Shown: positions 1-7,001, numbered from the stretch's first letter. The stretch: DNA of 9,046 nucleotides from Oscillibacter sp. (GCA_017447005.1 JAFSOM010000560.1:1-9046); one strand, 5' to 3'. The notes: a model not told the origin generated them from the letters alone. Translations and numbers: made by a program.

Positions 1-32
1 CTATCTGAGAACGGAAGAGCGGGGACGTTCCC

Positions 33-878
33 TCATCCCTTGATACCGGAAGAGGCGATGCCTTCCACGTAGTATTTCTGCATAAAGATGAACATCACGA
101 CCATGGGAATGGCGGAGACTACCAGAGAGGCCATAATAGCGCTGTAGTGGACGGGACTTGTGCTGAAGAAGGACTGCACCGCCAGTTGAATCGTGCGGTT
201 TTCCACGCCGGTCATGACGAGGAACGGCCACATGAAGTCGTTCCAGTGGGCGACGAAATCCAGAATCAGCACAGTGGCGTAAACCGTCTTGGAAATCGGC
301 GCGACGACTTTGAAAAAGGTTCCGATAGGACTGCACCCGTCTATAGCGGCGGCTTCCAGCAGGTCGTCCGGGATATCCCGGAAGAAGTTGTAGAACATGT
401 AGATTGAGAAGCACTTGGCGATAAACGGCACCACCAAAGCCTGCAACGTATTCACCCAGCCCAACTGATTCATCTCGATGTAGAGCGGCAGGAGAATGGC
501 TTCCATGGGGAGCACCATCAAGGCCACGACGAGTGTCAGAACCGCTCTCCGCCCGCGAAACCTGAATTTCGCCAGCGCGTAGCCGCAGATGGAATTGAGA
601 ATCAGGTCGAATACCAGAATCAGCGCGATATACAGGACGGTGTTTTTGAACACGTTGAGCATGTTAATCCGGCGGAACACTTCCACGTAGTTGTCAAGCG
701 ACGGCTCGACCGGGAAAAACGTGGCGATGGAGTTCATATTGGCGAAAATCTTGGCCTCCGGTTTCAGGGACGCGGAAATCATCCAAATCAGGGGAGACAC
801 AAAGATAACGCCAATGACGAGGTTTCCGAAGTAAAAGAGGAACTTGGCCAGAAACGCGGACGCCTTCATGGATTTCAT
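33..878 (-). CDS. ABC sugar transporter permease, MalG/UgpE/MsmG type (CUT1 family)
   Basis: This is an inner-membrane subunit of a binding-protein-dependent carbohydrate importer, 281 aa, the usual length for the MalG-like partner. About six hydrophobic segments are visible, at roughly residues 12-35, 80-102, 112-134, 143-165, 199-221 and 246-267. The cytoplasmic EAA loop that docks on the ATPase is at residues 175-194, with EAAAIDG followed by a downstream Pro. The C-terminus, VEGIASSGIKG, is the classic ending of this subfamily. The ATG start has an AAAGGAGG Shine-Dalgarno whose GGAGG core ends 7 bases upstream. It begins 14 bases after the stop of the other permease, so the two are co-translated and should form a heterodimeric channel. 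The sugar cannot be read from the sequence. The 32 bases beyond the stop hold no gene start and no convincing terminator, so the operon may continue outside the window. Confidence 0.95.
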   Translation of the reverse strand: MKSMKASAFLAKFLFYFGNLVIGVIFVSPLIWMISASLKPEAKIFANMNSIATFFPVEPSLDNYVEVFRRINMLNVFKNTVLYIALILVFDLILNSICGYALAKFRFRGRRAVLTLVVALMVLPMEAILLPLYIEMNQLGWVNTLQALVVPFIAKCFSIYMFYNFFRDIPDDLLEAAAIDGCSPIGTFFKVVAPISKTVYATVLILDFVAHWNDFMWPFLVMTGVENRTIQLAVQSFFSTSPVHYSAIMASLVVSAIPMVVMFIFMQKYYVEGIASSGIKG

Positions 879-892
879 AGAACCGCCTCCTT

Positions 893-1786
893 TCAGTCTT
901 CCGCGGTAATCCGCTGCATAATCAGGGACATGGTCACGACGATGACGAAGAACACCGCCGCGACCGAACAGGCGTAGCCGAAATTCCCCTTCTGGAAGCC
1001 CTGCGTATAGATGTAGTAGACCATTGTCCGGGTCTTGTTCTCCGGACCGCCCTGCGTCATGACGTAAGGTTGCGTAAAGAGTTTCATAGCCTGAATCATG
1101 GTAATCATGATAACATACTTGATAGTGCCGCGCAGGTTCGGGAGCGTGACGTAGAGGAACTGCTGGACACGGCTCGCACCGTCAATGGAAGCCGCCTCGT
1201 ACTGCTCGCCGGGGATTCCCTGAAGCCCCGCGAGGAAAATCATCATCTGGTATCCGGCGCCCTGCCACGCCGACATGAAGATAATCGCGTTCATAGCCGT
1301 TTTCGGGTTTGTCAGGAAGTTGACCGGCTGCATACCCAGATTCACCAGCAGGGAGTTAATCAGGCCTGTGTTGGGGTTGGAGTTGTAGAGCACAATCCAG
1401 AGCACGGAGATGACCACCATGGAGGTCAACTGCGGGCTGAAATACATAGTGCGGAAGACGGACACGCCCCGGAAGCGTTTGGAGACCAATAGCGCCAGCG
1501 CAAGCGCAAGAACGGTTTGCGTCGGAACCACCACGACGGTAAAGTACAGGGTGTTCCGCAGGGACTGCCAGAAATCGGAATCCTGAAACAGTTCCAGATA
1601 GTTTTTCAGTCCGACAAAAGTGATGTTGTCGGGGCGCATGACCTGATAGCGGAACACGGAGTAGTAGACCGTATAGACCATGGGCACCACCAGAAACGCG
1701 ATGAGAAGCGCGACGGCCGGAACGATGAAGACATACGCCGAGATGCGTTCGTTCCGCTTTCTCGCCGACAGATTGGACGCGGGCAC
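893..1786 (-). CDS. ABC sugar transporter permease, MalF/UgpA/MsmF type (CUT1 family)
   Basis: This is the second inner-membrane permease of the same carbohydrate importer, 297 aa, typical of MsmF/UgpA-like subunits. Hydrophobic segments lie at about residues 17-40, 79-101, 112-134, 164-186, 222-241 and 270-290. The EAA loop is at 197-216, reading EAASIDGAS with Pro at 216, and contacts the ATPase. The motif TQGGPENKT near residues 244-252 is characteristic of the family. The start codon is GTG, preceded by an AGGGGG Shine-Dalgarno about 8 bases upstream. It lies 71 bases after the binding-protein gene, with a GC-rich hairpin in the gap, and 14 bases before the partner permease. Family membership is certain. 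The transported sugar is unknown, and no ATPase gene is present in the window. Confidence 0.95.
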   Translation of the reverse strand: MPASNLSARKRNERISAYVFIVPAVALLIAFLVVPMVYTVYYSVFRYQVMRPDNITFVGLKNYLELFQDSDFWQSLRNTLYFTVVVVPTQTVLALALALLVSKRFRGVSVFRTMYFSPQLTSMVVISVLWIVLYNSNPNTGLINSLLVNLGMQPVNFLTNPKTAMNAIIFMSAWQGAGYQMMIFLAGLQGIPGEQYEAASIDGASRVQQFLYVTLPNLRGTIKYVIMITMIQAMKLFTQPYVMTQGGPENKTRTMVYYIYTQGFQKGNFGYACSVAAVFFVIVVTMSLIMQRITAED

Positions 1787-1822
1787 AACGGATTCCCCCT
1801 TTTCCTGAACCGGATGAAATAG

Positions 1823-1843
1823 CCGCGCCGCAGTACGGCGCGG
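1823..1843 (-). promoter_or_regulatory. Intercistronic GC-rich hairpin between binding protein and permeases
   Basis: A perfect 8-bp stem, CCGCGCCG/CGGCGCGG, with a 5-base loop starts 15 bases after the binding-protein stop codon. On the transcribed strand it is followed by CTATTTCATCC rather than a U-run, so it is unlikely to be a full intrinsic terminator. By analogy with the malE-malF gap, such hairpins protect the upstream mRNA from 3' decay or partly terminate, so that the binding protein is made in excess over the permeases. The hairpin is seen directly; the function is inferred. Confidence 0.6.
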
Positions 1844-1857
1844 TCTTGAAAGTCAAA

Positions 1858-3207
1858 TCAGGCGTAATAGTCGTTGTAGTCCTTCTCGAATTTGGAGGCG
1901 ACGTTATCCAACTGTTCCTGAATATAGCTCTCGTCCACTTCCCCGTTGGAGGCGGCGCGGGCGAAGATATTCGTCATAGCCTCGGCGTAGTCTGTGGAGA
2001 ACGTCGCGTAGGAGGGCGTCCGGGGACGCGGAGAGGCGTTGTTGGACAATTCCTCTTGGAAGACGGAGAGCGGATATTCTTTGTACGCCGCCATCGCGGG
2101 GTCGTCGTAGGCGGAGAGGCGCGAGGCGGGCTTGGAAATCGCTGCGGAATAGGAGGCCACATTTTCCGGACTCATCAGCCACTGGAGGAACTCGCCCGCC
2201 GCGTCCGGGTTGGAGCAGTTCCGGGTAATCGCCGCCGCCCAGTCGCCGCAGGGGGAGACGGGCGTCCCGGTCTTATCGGAGACCGGATAATAGGTGACGC
2301 CCCACTCGAAGTCGGCGGCTTCCAGCACCGTCACGTCCCACGAGCCTTGAATCTCCGTGGCGCAGGCGCCGTTCAAAAATTCGTCCGTGATGGGGTCAAC
2401 ATTGGCGTAGCCCTTGGCAATCAGGTTCGCAAGAAAAGCGGTCGTTTCCACGGCTTCCGGGCTGTTCACGTAGCCCTGCGCGGTCGTGCCGTCGGCGGAG
2501 ATGTAGTCCACGCCGTTGGAAACGTACATGGGTTCCAGCGCGTAGGGCAGGCCCTCGCCGTGGTCCATGACAATGTGCGTTCCCACGTAGTTTTCCGTGG
2601 TACACTGCGCCGCGAGCGCCTCAAATTCCGACCACTTGATGGGATTATCCACCGTGTAGGCCGCCAGTTGGTCTAAATCCACGCCGCATTCCTTCATATA
2701 GTCGATGTTATAATACAGGGCTACAGAGGATTCCGTGGCGGTAATGGCGTACAAATCGCCGTTATAGGTGCACTCGGCTACCGTGGAGTCCACGAAGTCC
2801 GATGTGTCGGGGAAATAGGACGTGAGGGGAAGCGTAATGCCGTTGGCGGCGTAATAGGACACCTGCGGGCCGTCAACGTACAGAATATCTGGGAGGCTGT
2901 TGGAAGTCACGGCGGTGGCGACCTTGTTGTCATAGGCGTAAGAGTCGGAACGGTCAATGGCGTCGCGGCTGACCTGAATATCGGGGTGCGCCGCGTTCCA
3001 CTCGGCGAGCTTTTCCACCCACCAGTTTTCGACGGATTCCTTGTCGCTGGGTTGCCAGATGTTCAGGTAAGTGACAGCGGTCTCGTTGGCGTCACTGCCA
3101 TTGTCAGCCGTCTGATTGGCGTCAGCTCCGCCGCCGGAACTCCCGCCGCAGGCAGCCAGCGACAGTGCCATCAAACAGGCGAGCGCCAGAGTGAACAGTC
3201 TTTTCAT
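1858..3207 (-). CDS. ABC transporter sugar-binding lipoprotein (family 1 extracellular solute-binding protein)
   Basis: This is the extracellular, membrane-anchored substrate receptor of the sugar importer encoded downstream, 449 aa. Residues 1-19 form a lipoprotein signal peptide: MKR, a hydrophobic core, then the lipobox LAAC with Cys20 as the lipidation site. A Gly/Ser/Asn/Asp-rich linker follows to about residue 42, then the SBP_bac_1-type fold starting at VTYLNIWQ. Family-typical pieces include ALYYNIDYMKECGVD, PIKWSEFEALAAQC and QGSWDV. The frame is open 40 codons further upstream, but those codons cross an operator. The ATG at 3207 is preferred because it gives a textbook signal peptide and has an AAGGAGGAG Shine-Dalgarno. 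Transcription should start near 3330 from a near-consensus promoter with LacI/CcpA-type operators, so expression is probably sugar-controlled. The ligand cannot be assigned from sequence alone. Confidence 0.95.
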   Translation of the reverse strand: MKRLFTLALACLMALSLAACGGSSGGGADANQTADNGSDANETAVTYLNIWQPSDKESVENWWVEKLAEWNAAHPDIQVSRDAIDRSDSYAYDNKVATAVTSNSLPDILYVDGPQVSYYAANGITLPLTSYFPDTSDFVDSTVAECTYNGDLYAITATESSVALYYNIDYMKECGVDLDQLAAYTVDNPIKWSEFEALAAQCTTENYVGTHIVMDHGEGLPYALEPMYVSNGVDYISADGTTAQGYVNSPEAVETTAFLANLIAKGYANVDPITDEFLNGACATEIQGSWDVTVLEAADFEWGVTYYPVSDKTGTPVSPCGDWAAAITRNCSNPDAAGEFLQWLMSPENVASYSAAISKPASRLSAYDDPAMAAYKEYPLSVFQEELSNNASPRPRTPSYATFSTDYAEAMTNIFARAASNGEVDESYIQEQLDNVASKFEKDYNDYYA

Positions 3208-3213
3208 CCATAT

Positions 3214-3222
3214 CTCCTCCTT
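3214..3222 (-). promoter_or_regulatory. Shine-Dalgarno deciding the binding-protein start
   Basis: AAGGAGGAG on the minus strand, with the GGAGG core 8 bases before the ATG at 3207. It argues against the longer reading frame that begins at 3327. Confidence 0.85.
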
Positions 3223-3256
3223 AAACGATTGATTGAGCGAAGCGCCCAATCCGCTA

Positions 3257-3270
3257 TGGAACCCGTTCCA
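3257..3270. promoter_or_regulatory. LacI/CcpA-type operator, distal copy (O2)
   Basis: TGGAACCCGTTCCA has perfect 6-bp arms (TGGAAC/GTTCCA) around a CC centre. It lies in the 5' leader of the binding-protein gene, about 60 bases after the predicted transcription start. The flanks match the other copy: 17 of 19 positions agree from the preceding A to the following CATT. The central CG expected in a CcpA cre site is shifted by one base, so it fits a local LacI-family repressor slightly better than a strict cre. Confidence 0.65.
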
Positions 3271-3310
3271 CATTGTCGGAATAAAAAATTGTGGGATTCG
3301 CCTGTCATCA

Positions 3311-3324
3311 TGGAACCGATTCCA
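3311..3324. promoter_or_regulatory. LacI/CcpA-type operator, proximal copy (O1)
   Basis: TGGAACCGATTCCA is a near-palindrome with TGGAA/TTCCA arms and a central CG. It sits about 6 to 19 bases downstream of the predicted transcription start, the classic repressor position. It also matches the cre core TGNAANCGNNNNCA at every fixed position, so CcpA is a real alternative to a dedicated LacI-type sugar repressor. Its centre is 54 bases, about five helical turns, from the distal copy. Confidence 0.75.
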
Positions 3325-3336
3325 CATTCCGCTCAG

Positions 3337-3365
3337 ATTCTACCCGCTGGCGTTCGTTTTGTCAA
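3337..3365 (-). promoter_or_regulatory. Sigma-A promoter of the sugar ABC transporter operon
   Basis: The minus strand reads TTGACA (3360-3365, perfect -35), a 17-base spacer, then TAGAAT (3337-3342, five of six at -10). The predicted start is near 3330, giving a leader of about 120 bases that contains both operators. This is the strongest promoter seen in the window. Confidence 0.85.
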
Positions 3366-3434
3366 TCCTTATATGCGAAAACAGGAAAAAACGTCACATT
3401 GTCAGGAATTTTCAAGCGGTTTTGTATAATATGA
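3366..3434. other. Spacer between the YesL gene and the sugar operon promoter
   Basis: This AT-rich stretch contains no gene. After the YesL stop I find a T-run on the minus strand (3386-3391) but no stable stem before it, so no intrinsic terminator can be claimed. Transcription from the YesL promoter may therefore read through into the transporter operon. The sequence CACATTGTCAGGAAT (3395-3409) resembles CACATTGTCGGAAT just after the distal operator (3269-3282), a possible degenerate repeat of unknown meaning. Confidence 0.5.
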
Positions 3435-4103
3435 CTATTTCCCTTTCCGCTTTCGCTCCTGTCTGCGATTTTCTTCCATATCCCTGACGCGTTGCGGGTC
3501 GAACAGGCGGACGAGATGCAGGGAGTTCAGGTAGGCGAGGAACGCGAAACCGACGGTCAGCCAGAGAAAGAGAAAGCTCCAGAAAGCGGTCGGCGTCAGG
3601 AAGAACATCAGAATCGGCAGGAGGTCCATCACCATCACGAAAACGGTATAGACGCCGTTTCGCATGGCCAAAACAAAGGAGCGACGAATAGTCCGGAAAA
3701 CCGGTTCCCCGAACCACGCGAGCGCGGGGAACGCGTGGCTGACGACGGCGATATAAAAGTAAGATACGGACAGAATGACCACCTGAGAGGCGAATTTGAA
3801 CGCGACATCCCAACGGAGCGCGCACCAGAAATCAACGGCAAGGAACGCCCCGACCGCGACAGTCAGCGCAAACAGGCCGGTGGCGCGTTTCAGATTGCGG
3901 ATGAAACTGTGAAAAAAGGCGCTGACGGCGCTGACCTCTTCCCGCAGAGCCAGTTTCATACATACGTCGTACACTGCGGTGAAAGACGCGCCGATTGTTA
4001 CGAGCGGAATCGAACACGCTACAAACAGCAGATTGACGAGAATCAAATCCATCAGCCGGTTCAGAAACGCCGCGACCGGATTGTCGTCGTGTAAAAACTC
4101 CAT
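3435..4103 (-). CDS. YesL/DUF624 family integral membrane protein
   Basis: This is a 222-aa membrane protein of the DUF624 (YesL) family. Its genes recur beside CUT1-type oligosaccharide ABC transporters in Firmicutes, but its biochemical role is not established; a role linked to sugar uptake is the usual guess. The N-terminal signature NPVAAFLNRLMDLILVNLLF, followed by CSIPLVTIGAS (residues 30-40), is typical. About five membrane segments are visible, at roughly 17-39, 73-95, 101-123, 148-169 and 173-195. The tail from residue 203 is short, highly charged and cytoplasmic-like. The ATG at 4103 is chosen because it fits family N-termini, has a GGGAGGG Shine-Dalgarno, and lies downstream of a promoter that falls inside the 31-codon upstream extension. 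The next gene downstream is the sugar-binding protein, 227 bases away. Confidence 0.9.
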   Translation of the reverse strand: MEFLHDDNPVAAFLNRLMDLILVNLLFVACSIPLVTIGASFTAVYDVCMKLALREEVSAVSAFFHSFIRNLKRATGLFALTVAVGAFLAVDFWCALRWDVAFKFASQVVILSVSYFYIAVVSHAFPALAWFGEPVFRTIRRSFVLAMRNGVYTVFVMVMDLLPILMFFLTPTAFWSFLFLWLTVGFAFLAYLNSLHLVRLFDPQRVRDMEENRRQERKRKGK

Positions 4104-4108
4104 GGGAA

Positions 4109-4115
4109 CCCTCCC
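4109..4115 (-). promoter_or_regulatory. Shine-Dalgarno deciding the YesL start
   Basis: GGGAGGG on the minus strand, with the GGAGG core 6 bases before the ATG at 4103. It supports the 222-aa form over the longer open frame. Confidence 0.75.
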
Positions 4116-4143
4116 GTCTATCAAAATTCGGTTTCTGCCTGAC

Positions 4144-4172
4144 AGTATATCCGAAAAAAGCTCCGCTTGCAA
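4144..4172 (-). promoter_or_regulatory. Sigma-A promoter of the YesL gene
   Basis: The minus strand reads TTGCAA (4167-4172, four of six), a 17-base spacer with a T-run, then TATACT (4144-4149, five of six). The predicted start is near 4137, which leaves a leader of about 34 bases ending in a good Shine-Dalgarno. No operator like the ones before the binding-protein gene was found here. Confidence 0.65.
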
Positions 4173-4292
4173 CTGTGATTTTAGAGCCTGTTTCATAACT
4201 TCCCTGGGGGCTTTTCAAAACTCAACGTCCGTTACAGCGTCACGGAGGGCGTCTATTTCACGGAGAGAAAAACTATCCGTGCGTCCGGTCGC
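4173..4292. other. Intergenic region after the reductase-HD fusion gene
   Basis: No gene is seen here. A possible weak hairpin (arms CACGGA/TCCGTG, 4259-4281, 11-base loop containing a T-run) begins about 11 bases after the fusion-gene stop. Its T-run is inside the loop rather than after the stem, so it does not look like a normal terminator. TCACGGAG occurs twice as a direct repeat (4240-4247 and 4258-4265), 18 bases apart. Confidence 0.4.
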
Positions 4293-5288
4293 TCAAAACA
4301 ACAGACTGTTATTTTTCATAGTCTCCGGCCAATAGCACTCCGCCCTTGCCTGACAGTGGAAACAGCGCCGCCCCGCCTTGTCCGCCTGATAGAGCAACGC
4401 CGCCAGAGTTGTCGGAAACTCGCTGTCTCTACTGCCGCTGTGCGACGCGATAGCGCGGAGAATCTCCTCTATCTCCACGTCCGCGTAATCGCACTCCTCC
4501 AGAATTGTCTTTGCCGCCGGAATCCCGGCCTGCGCATGGGAAGTCCGCGCCCCGTTTTGCGGGTCGCGTCCTATGTCGTGAAGAAGTCCGGCCCCGTAGA
4601 CCAAATCCTCTGGAAAAGGCAGAGCGTTTTCCAGCGTAATAAGATACATAATTCTTGCGGTATCCAGAAGGTGTCCCAAACCGTGCTTACAGAATCGGCG
4701 GCTTTCCTCCGAAAGCTCTATCCGCCGGACAACCTCTAAAAATAAGCCGTTTTGCAAAATTCTCCGCCAACGGGAAGCCTTCTCGGCCCGCTTCTCACGC
4801 GTATAGTGCAGAACGACGGTTCCACGTTTGTTTAAGCGGATGGTTTCTTCCAGTCTGAAATTGGCAACGAGTTCTTTGGAAGTCAAGCGCAACCCCGCGC
4901 CTAACAGCACGGGTTCGATGGTCAAGTAGATTTCATCCACCAGTCCGTCGTTCAAAAAGAGAGAGTTCGTCGCGGGGCCGCCCAACAAAGCGACTGTCCG
5001 GTTTCCATCGTCCGCAATTTTGCCGTATATCTCCTTTGCCTCGCCAGAAAGTACGACGGTAGCGGCGTCATAATCTTCCGCACGGGTATGACGGGACAGA
5101 ACGTATTTTCTTTTACAAACGACATCCGGATTCCATGAACGGCGTCCCATCACTGCGGCGTCACAGTCTTTCACTCCCCGGAGAAAAAATTCGTGGTCTT
5201 CGGCGGAGGACCATGCGCGAATGTCAGTTTGTTCATCTTTCGCCGCGACCCCGTCGGCGCTTGTCACCATAAAGAGAATCAGTTTCAA
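4293..5288 (-). CDS. Fusion: RibD_C/dihydrofolate-reductase-like domain + HD phosphohydrolase domain
   Basis: This 331-aa protein has two enzyme-like domains. Residues 1-165 resemble the RibD C-terminal/DHFR-like reductases: MKLILFMVTSADG at the start, MGRRSW at 47-52, GGPATNSLFL at 103-112 (the Gly-Gly nucleotide-binding turn, NADPH by family) and VDEIYLTIEPVLLGAG at 117-132. Residues 196-331 form an HD domain: His202 and His206 in KHGLGHLLD, His237-Asp238 in LLHDIGRD, His251, His283 and Asp303 in YQADKAGR, then a Cys-rich tail with Cys309, Cys312 and Cys318. HD proteins with such tails occur near folate genes in Clostridia (recollection). The start is TTG, supported by family N-termini, a GGGAGG sequence about 12 bases upstream, and a 4-base TTGA overlap with the glycosyltransferase stop. 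Substrates are unknown; with folE upstream, a pterin is plausible. Confidence 0.85.
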   Translation of the reverse strand: MKLILFMVTSADGVAAKDEQTDIRAWSSAEDHEFFLRGVKDCDAAVMGRRSWNPDVVCKRKYVLSRHTRAEDYDAATVVLSGEAKEIYGKIADDGNRTVALLGGPATNSLFLNDGLVDEIYLTIEPVLLGAGLRLTSKELVANFRLEETIRLNKRGTVVLHYTREKRAEKASRWRRILQNGLFLEVVRRIELSEESRRFCKHGLGHLLDTARIMYLITLENALPFPEDLVYGAGLLHDIGRDPQNGARTSHAQAGIPAAKTILEECDYADVEIEEILRAIASHSGSRDSEFPTTLAALLYQADKAGRRCFHCQARAECYWPETMKNNSLLF

Positions 5289-6430
5289 AGCTCCGTCGCC
5301 CTCCCGCGCTTCACGACATCCAGAAAGGCGGATTCATACGCCCGAATCGTCGTTTGGTAATCATATCTTTTCAGGACAGAACGGTAAGACGTTTCCGCGA
5401 TTTGATTGGCGCGTTCCCCGTCGTTCAGGAGCGTCAGCAAAGCCTCCGCGAGCTCTTCCGTGGAACCGGGTCGAATCAGAATCCCCTCACCCTTTTCCGG
5501 GTTCAGCAATTCGGGAATCCCGCCCGCTCTGGTTGCCACAAACGCCTTTTTCCGCAACATCAGTTCAATCATGGAGTTCGGAACGCTTTCAAAGAGGGAC
5601 GGCTGTACAAAAACGCGGTGCCGCTTCGCAATTTCGGCAATGCCCGTAACAGGCGGGAATGTCCCCTCAAAGATTACCCGGTCACGGATTTCCAGAAATT
5701 CCGACAGGGAGCGGTAATACGCCTCATACAGTCCATGTCCGTAGAGATGTAGCGTCGCCTTTGGGATAGCGTCCGTTACGGAGCGCCACGCGCCTAGAAG
5801 AAACCCGATTCCCTTTTCCGGCGAAAGCCGCGCCACACACCCGACAGAGAGTAATTCGCCCTGTAATTCCGGTTCCGTCTCCGGCCCTCCCGCCACCAGA
5901 TTCGGTATCCGGTAGATTGGCCCGTCGTATCCGAAGAAAGAGCGCAGTCCCTGTTCCGCCGCGCCGCATTTGGCGATAAAGGCCGCAATCCGCTTCAGGA
6001 TTTCGGGCAGTTCGGGCTGATACCAGCGCTTGGTATTTTCAGCGGGAACCGTGTATTCCATAGCGACAATCGGCGTGCGGTTTTGCGGGAAACATTCCAG
6101 ATACGCAATCAGGAGTTTTCCGGGAGGATGGGCAAAAATCAAATCCGGGCGCCATTGCCGAATCAATTCCCCGGCCTGTTCCTTGATGAAGGCCCGCTCC
6201 GCTTCCCTGTCCGGCGTATCGGAATAAGGCTGATTGGATGAGTAGAACGGGATTCCCTGTTCCCGAATTAAGGATGGCCATGTATCAAACGACGGCTTTT
6301 CCCCCACACAGACCATAATCTCGTGTCCCCGCTGTTTCAGTCCCGTCAGGAGATTATAATTATTGTACTCCGTCCCGCCAAGAAAGCTGAAAAAGTCCTC
6401 CAGAAAAAGGATGCGAAGTTTGTCTTTCAC
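5285..6430 (-). CDS. Glycosyltransferase family 4-like (GT-B fold)
   Basis: This 381-aa enzyme probably transfers a sugar from a nucleotide-sugar to an unknown acceptor in the cytosol. The N-terminal acceptor domain begins KLRILFLEDFFSFLGGTE, with the family's GG turn at residues 18-19, and LLTGLKQRGHEI follows. The C-terminal donor domain starts near GCVARLSPEKGIGFLLGAW (197-215), where Arg201 and Lys206 are the expected donor-phosphate contacts. The EX7E motif is Glu281 to Glu289 in ESVPNSMIE, followed by GGIPELL at 303-309. No membrane segment is evident. The start codon is GTG with GAGG 8 bases upstream. It lies 10 bases after the folE stop, and its own stop overlaps the next gene by 4 bases. 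A cell-surface polysaccharide acceptor is the default guess, but the flanking pterin-type genes raise the possibility of a small-molecule acceptor. Confidence 0.9.
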   Translation of the reverse strand: MKDKLRILFLEDFFSFLGGTEYNNYNLLTGLKQRGHEIMVCVGEKPSFDTWPSLIREQGIPFYSSNQPYSDTPDREAERAFIKEQAGELIRQWRPDLIFAHPPGKLLIAYLECFPQNRTPIVAMEYTVPAENTKRWYQPELPEILKRIAAFIAKCGAAEQGLRSFFGYDGPIYRIPNLVAGGPETEPELQGELLSVGCVARLSPEKGIGFLLGAWRSVTDAIPKATLHLYGHGLYEAYYRSLSEFLEIRDRVIFEGTFPPVTGIAEIAKRHRVFVQPSLFESVPNSMIELMLRKKAFVATRAGGIPELLNPEKGEGILIRPGSTEELAEALLTLLNDGERANQIAETSYRSVLKRYDYQTTIRAYESAFLDVVKRGRATEL

Positions 6431-6440
6431 AGGCCGTTCC

Positions 6441-7001
6441 TCATTCCGTCAGCAGGGACTTCAGCGCCATGCTTTGAAGCGCGTAATCGTCCTCAAAGCA
6501 ACCGCCAAGCGCCGTTGTAATCGTCTTGGAGGAATCCTTCTTAATGCCCCGCATGGACATGCACATATGTTCCGCCTCAATCACAACCATGACGCCCCGG
6601 GGACGGAGAGTTTCCATCATGGCGTTCATAATCTGCCAGCAGAGATTCTCCTGAATCTGCGGGCGTCTGGCGTAAACTTCCACAGTCCGGGCCAATTTGC
6701 TCAATCCCGCCACTTTCCCGTCCGGCAGATAGGCGATATGCGCGTGACCCCAAAACGGCATGAGGTGATGTTCGCACAGTGAGTAGAAGCGGATATTCTT
6801 TTCCACAACCAGCCCGCTGTTTTCCGTGGAGAACGTCTTTCGCAGATGCGGTTCCGCGCTCTGTCCCATCCCTGCGAAAAGCTCCCGGCACATCCGGGCG
6901 ACCCGCTCCGGCGTCTCCCGCAGTCCTTCCCGTTGCGCGTCCTCTCCGATACCCTCCAGAAAAAGGCGGACAGCCGCCTGAATTTTGCTCTCATCCAGCA
7001 T
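6441..7001 (-). CDS. folE: GTP cyclohydrolase I (type IA)
   Basis: It catalyses GTP to 7,8-dihydroneopterin triphosphate, the first step of folate and other pterin synthesis (EC 3.5.4.16), in the cytosol as a homodecamer. The protein is 186 aa, close to the compact Bacillus enzyme. The zinc ligands are all present: Cys76 and His79 in SLCEHHLMPF, and Cys147 in HMCMSMRG, with the same 71-residue spacing as in E. coli. GLRETPERVARM (26-37) and GLSKLARTVEVYARRPQIQE (99-118) are signature segments. The ATG has GGAGG 9 bases upstream and overlaps the end of the regulator gene by 11 bases; the stop lies 10 bases before the glycosyltransferase start. No other standard folate gene (folB, folK, folP) is present, which is odd for a folate operon. 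Confidence 0.97.
   Translation of the reverse strand: MLDESKIQAAVRLFLEGIGEDAQREGLRETPERVARMCRELFAGMGQSAEPHLRKTFSTENSGLVVEKNIRFYSLCEHHLMPFWGHAHIAYLPDGKVAGLSKLARTVEVYARRPQIQENLCWQIMNAMMETLRPRGVMVVIEAEHMCMSMRGIKKDSSKTITTALGGCFEDDYALQSMALKSLLTE

Noticed and set aside
1..32. Possible start of another gene or a terminator downstream of the last permease.
   Set aside because: There is no start codon on the minus strand. Only a 4-bp stem (GGGA/TCCC) without a U-run is visible, so nothing can be claimed at the window edge.
1846..2676. Plus-strand open frame of 276 codons opposite the binding-protein gene.
   Set aside because: The product is Gly/Arg/Val-rich with no domain, and it is antisense to a confidently identified gene.
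3208..3327. 40-codon N-terminal extension of the sugar-binding protein.
   Set aside because: It would bury the lipoprotein signal peptide and it overlaps the distal operator. The ATG at 3207 has a near-perfect Shine-Dalgarno.
3425..3430. Perfect TATAAT on the plus strand near the YesL stop.
   Set aside because: The nearest -35-like TTGTCA is 20 bases away, and no plus-strand gene follows.
4104..4196. 31-codon N-terminal extension of the YesL protein.
   Set aside because: A promoter lies inside it, and family members begin near the NPVAAFLNRL segment.
4259..4281. Possible terminator after the reductase-HD fusion gene.
   Set aside because: The stem is only 6 bp with an 11-base loop, and the T-run lies in the loop rather than after the stem.
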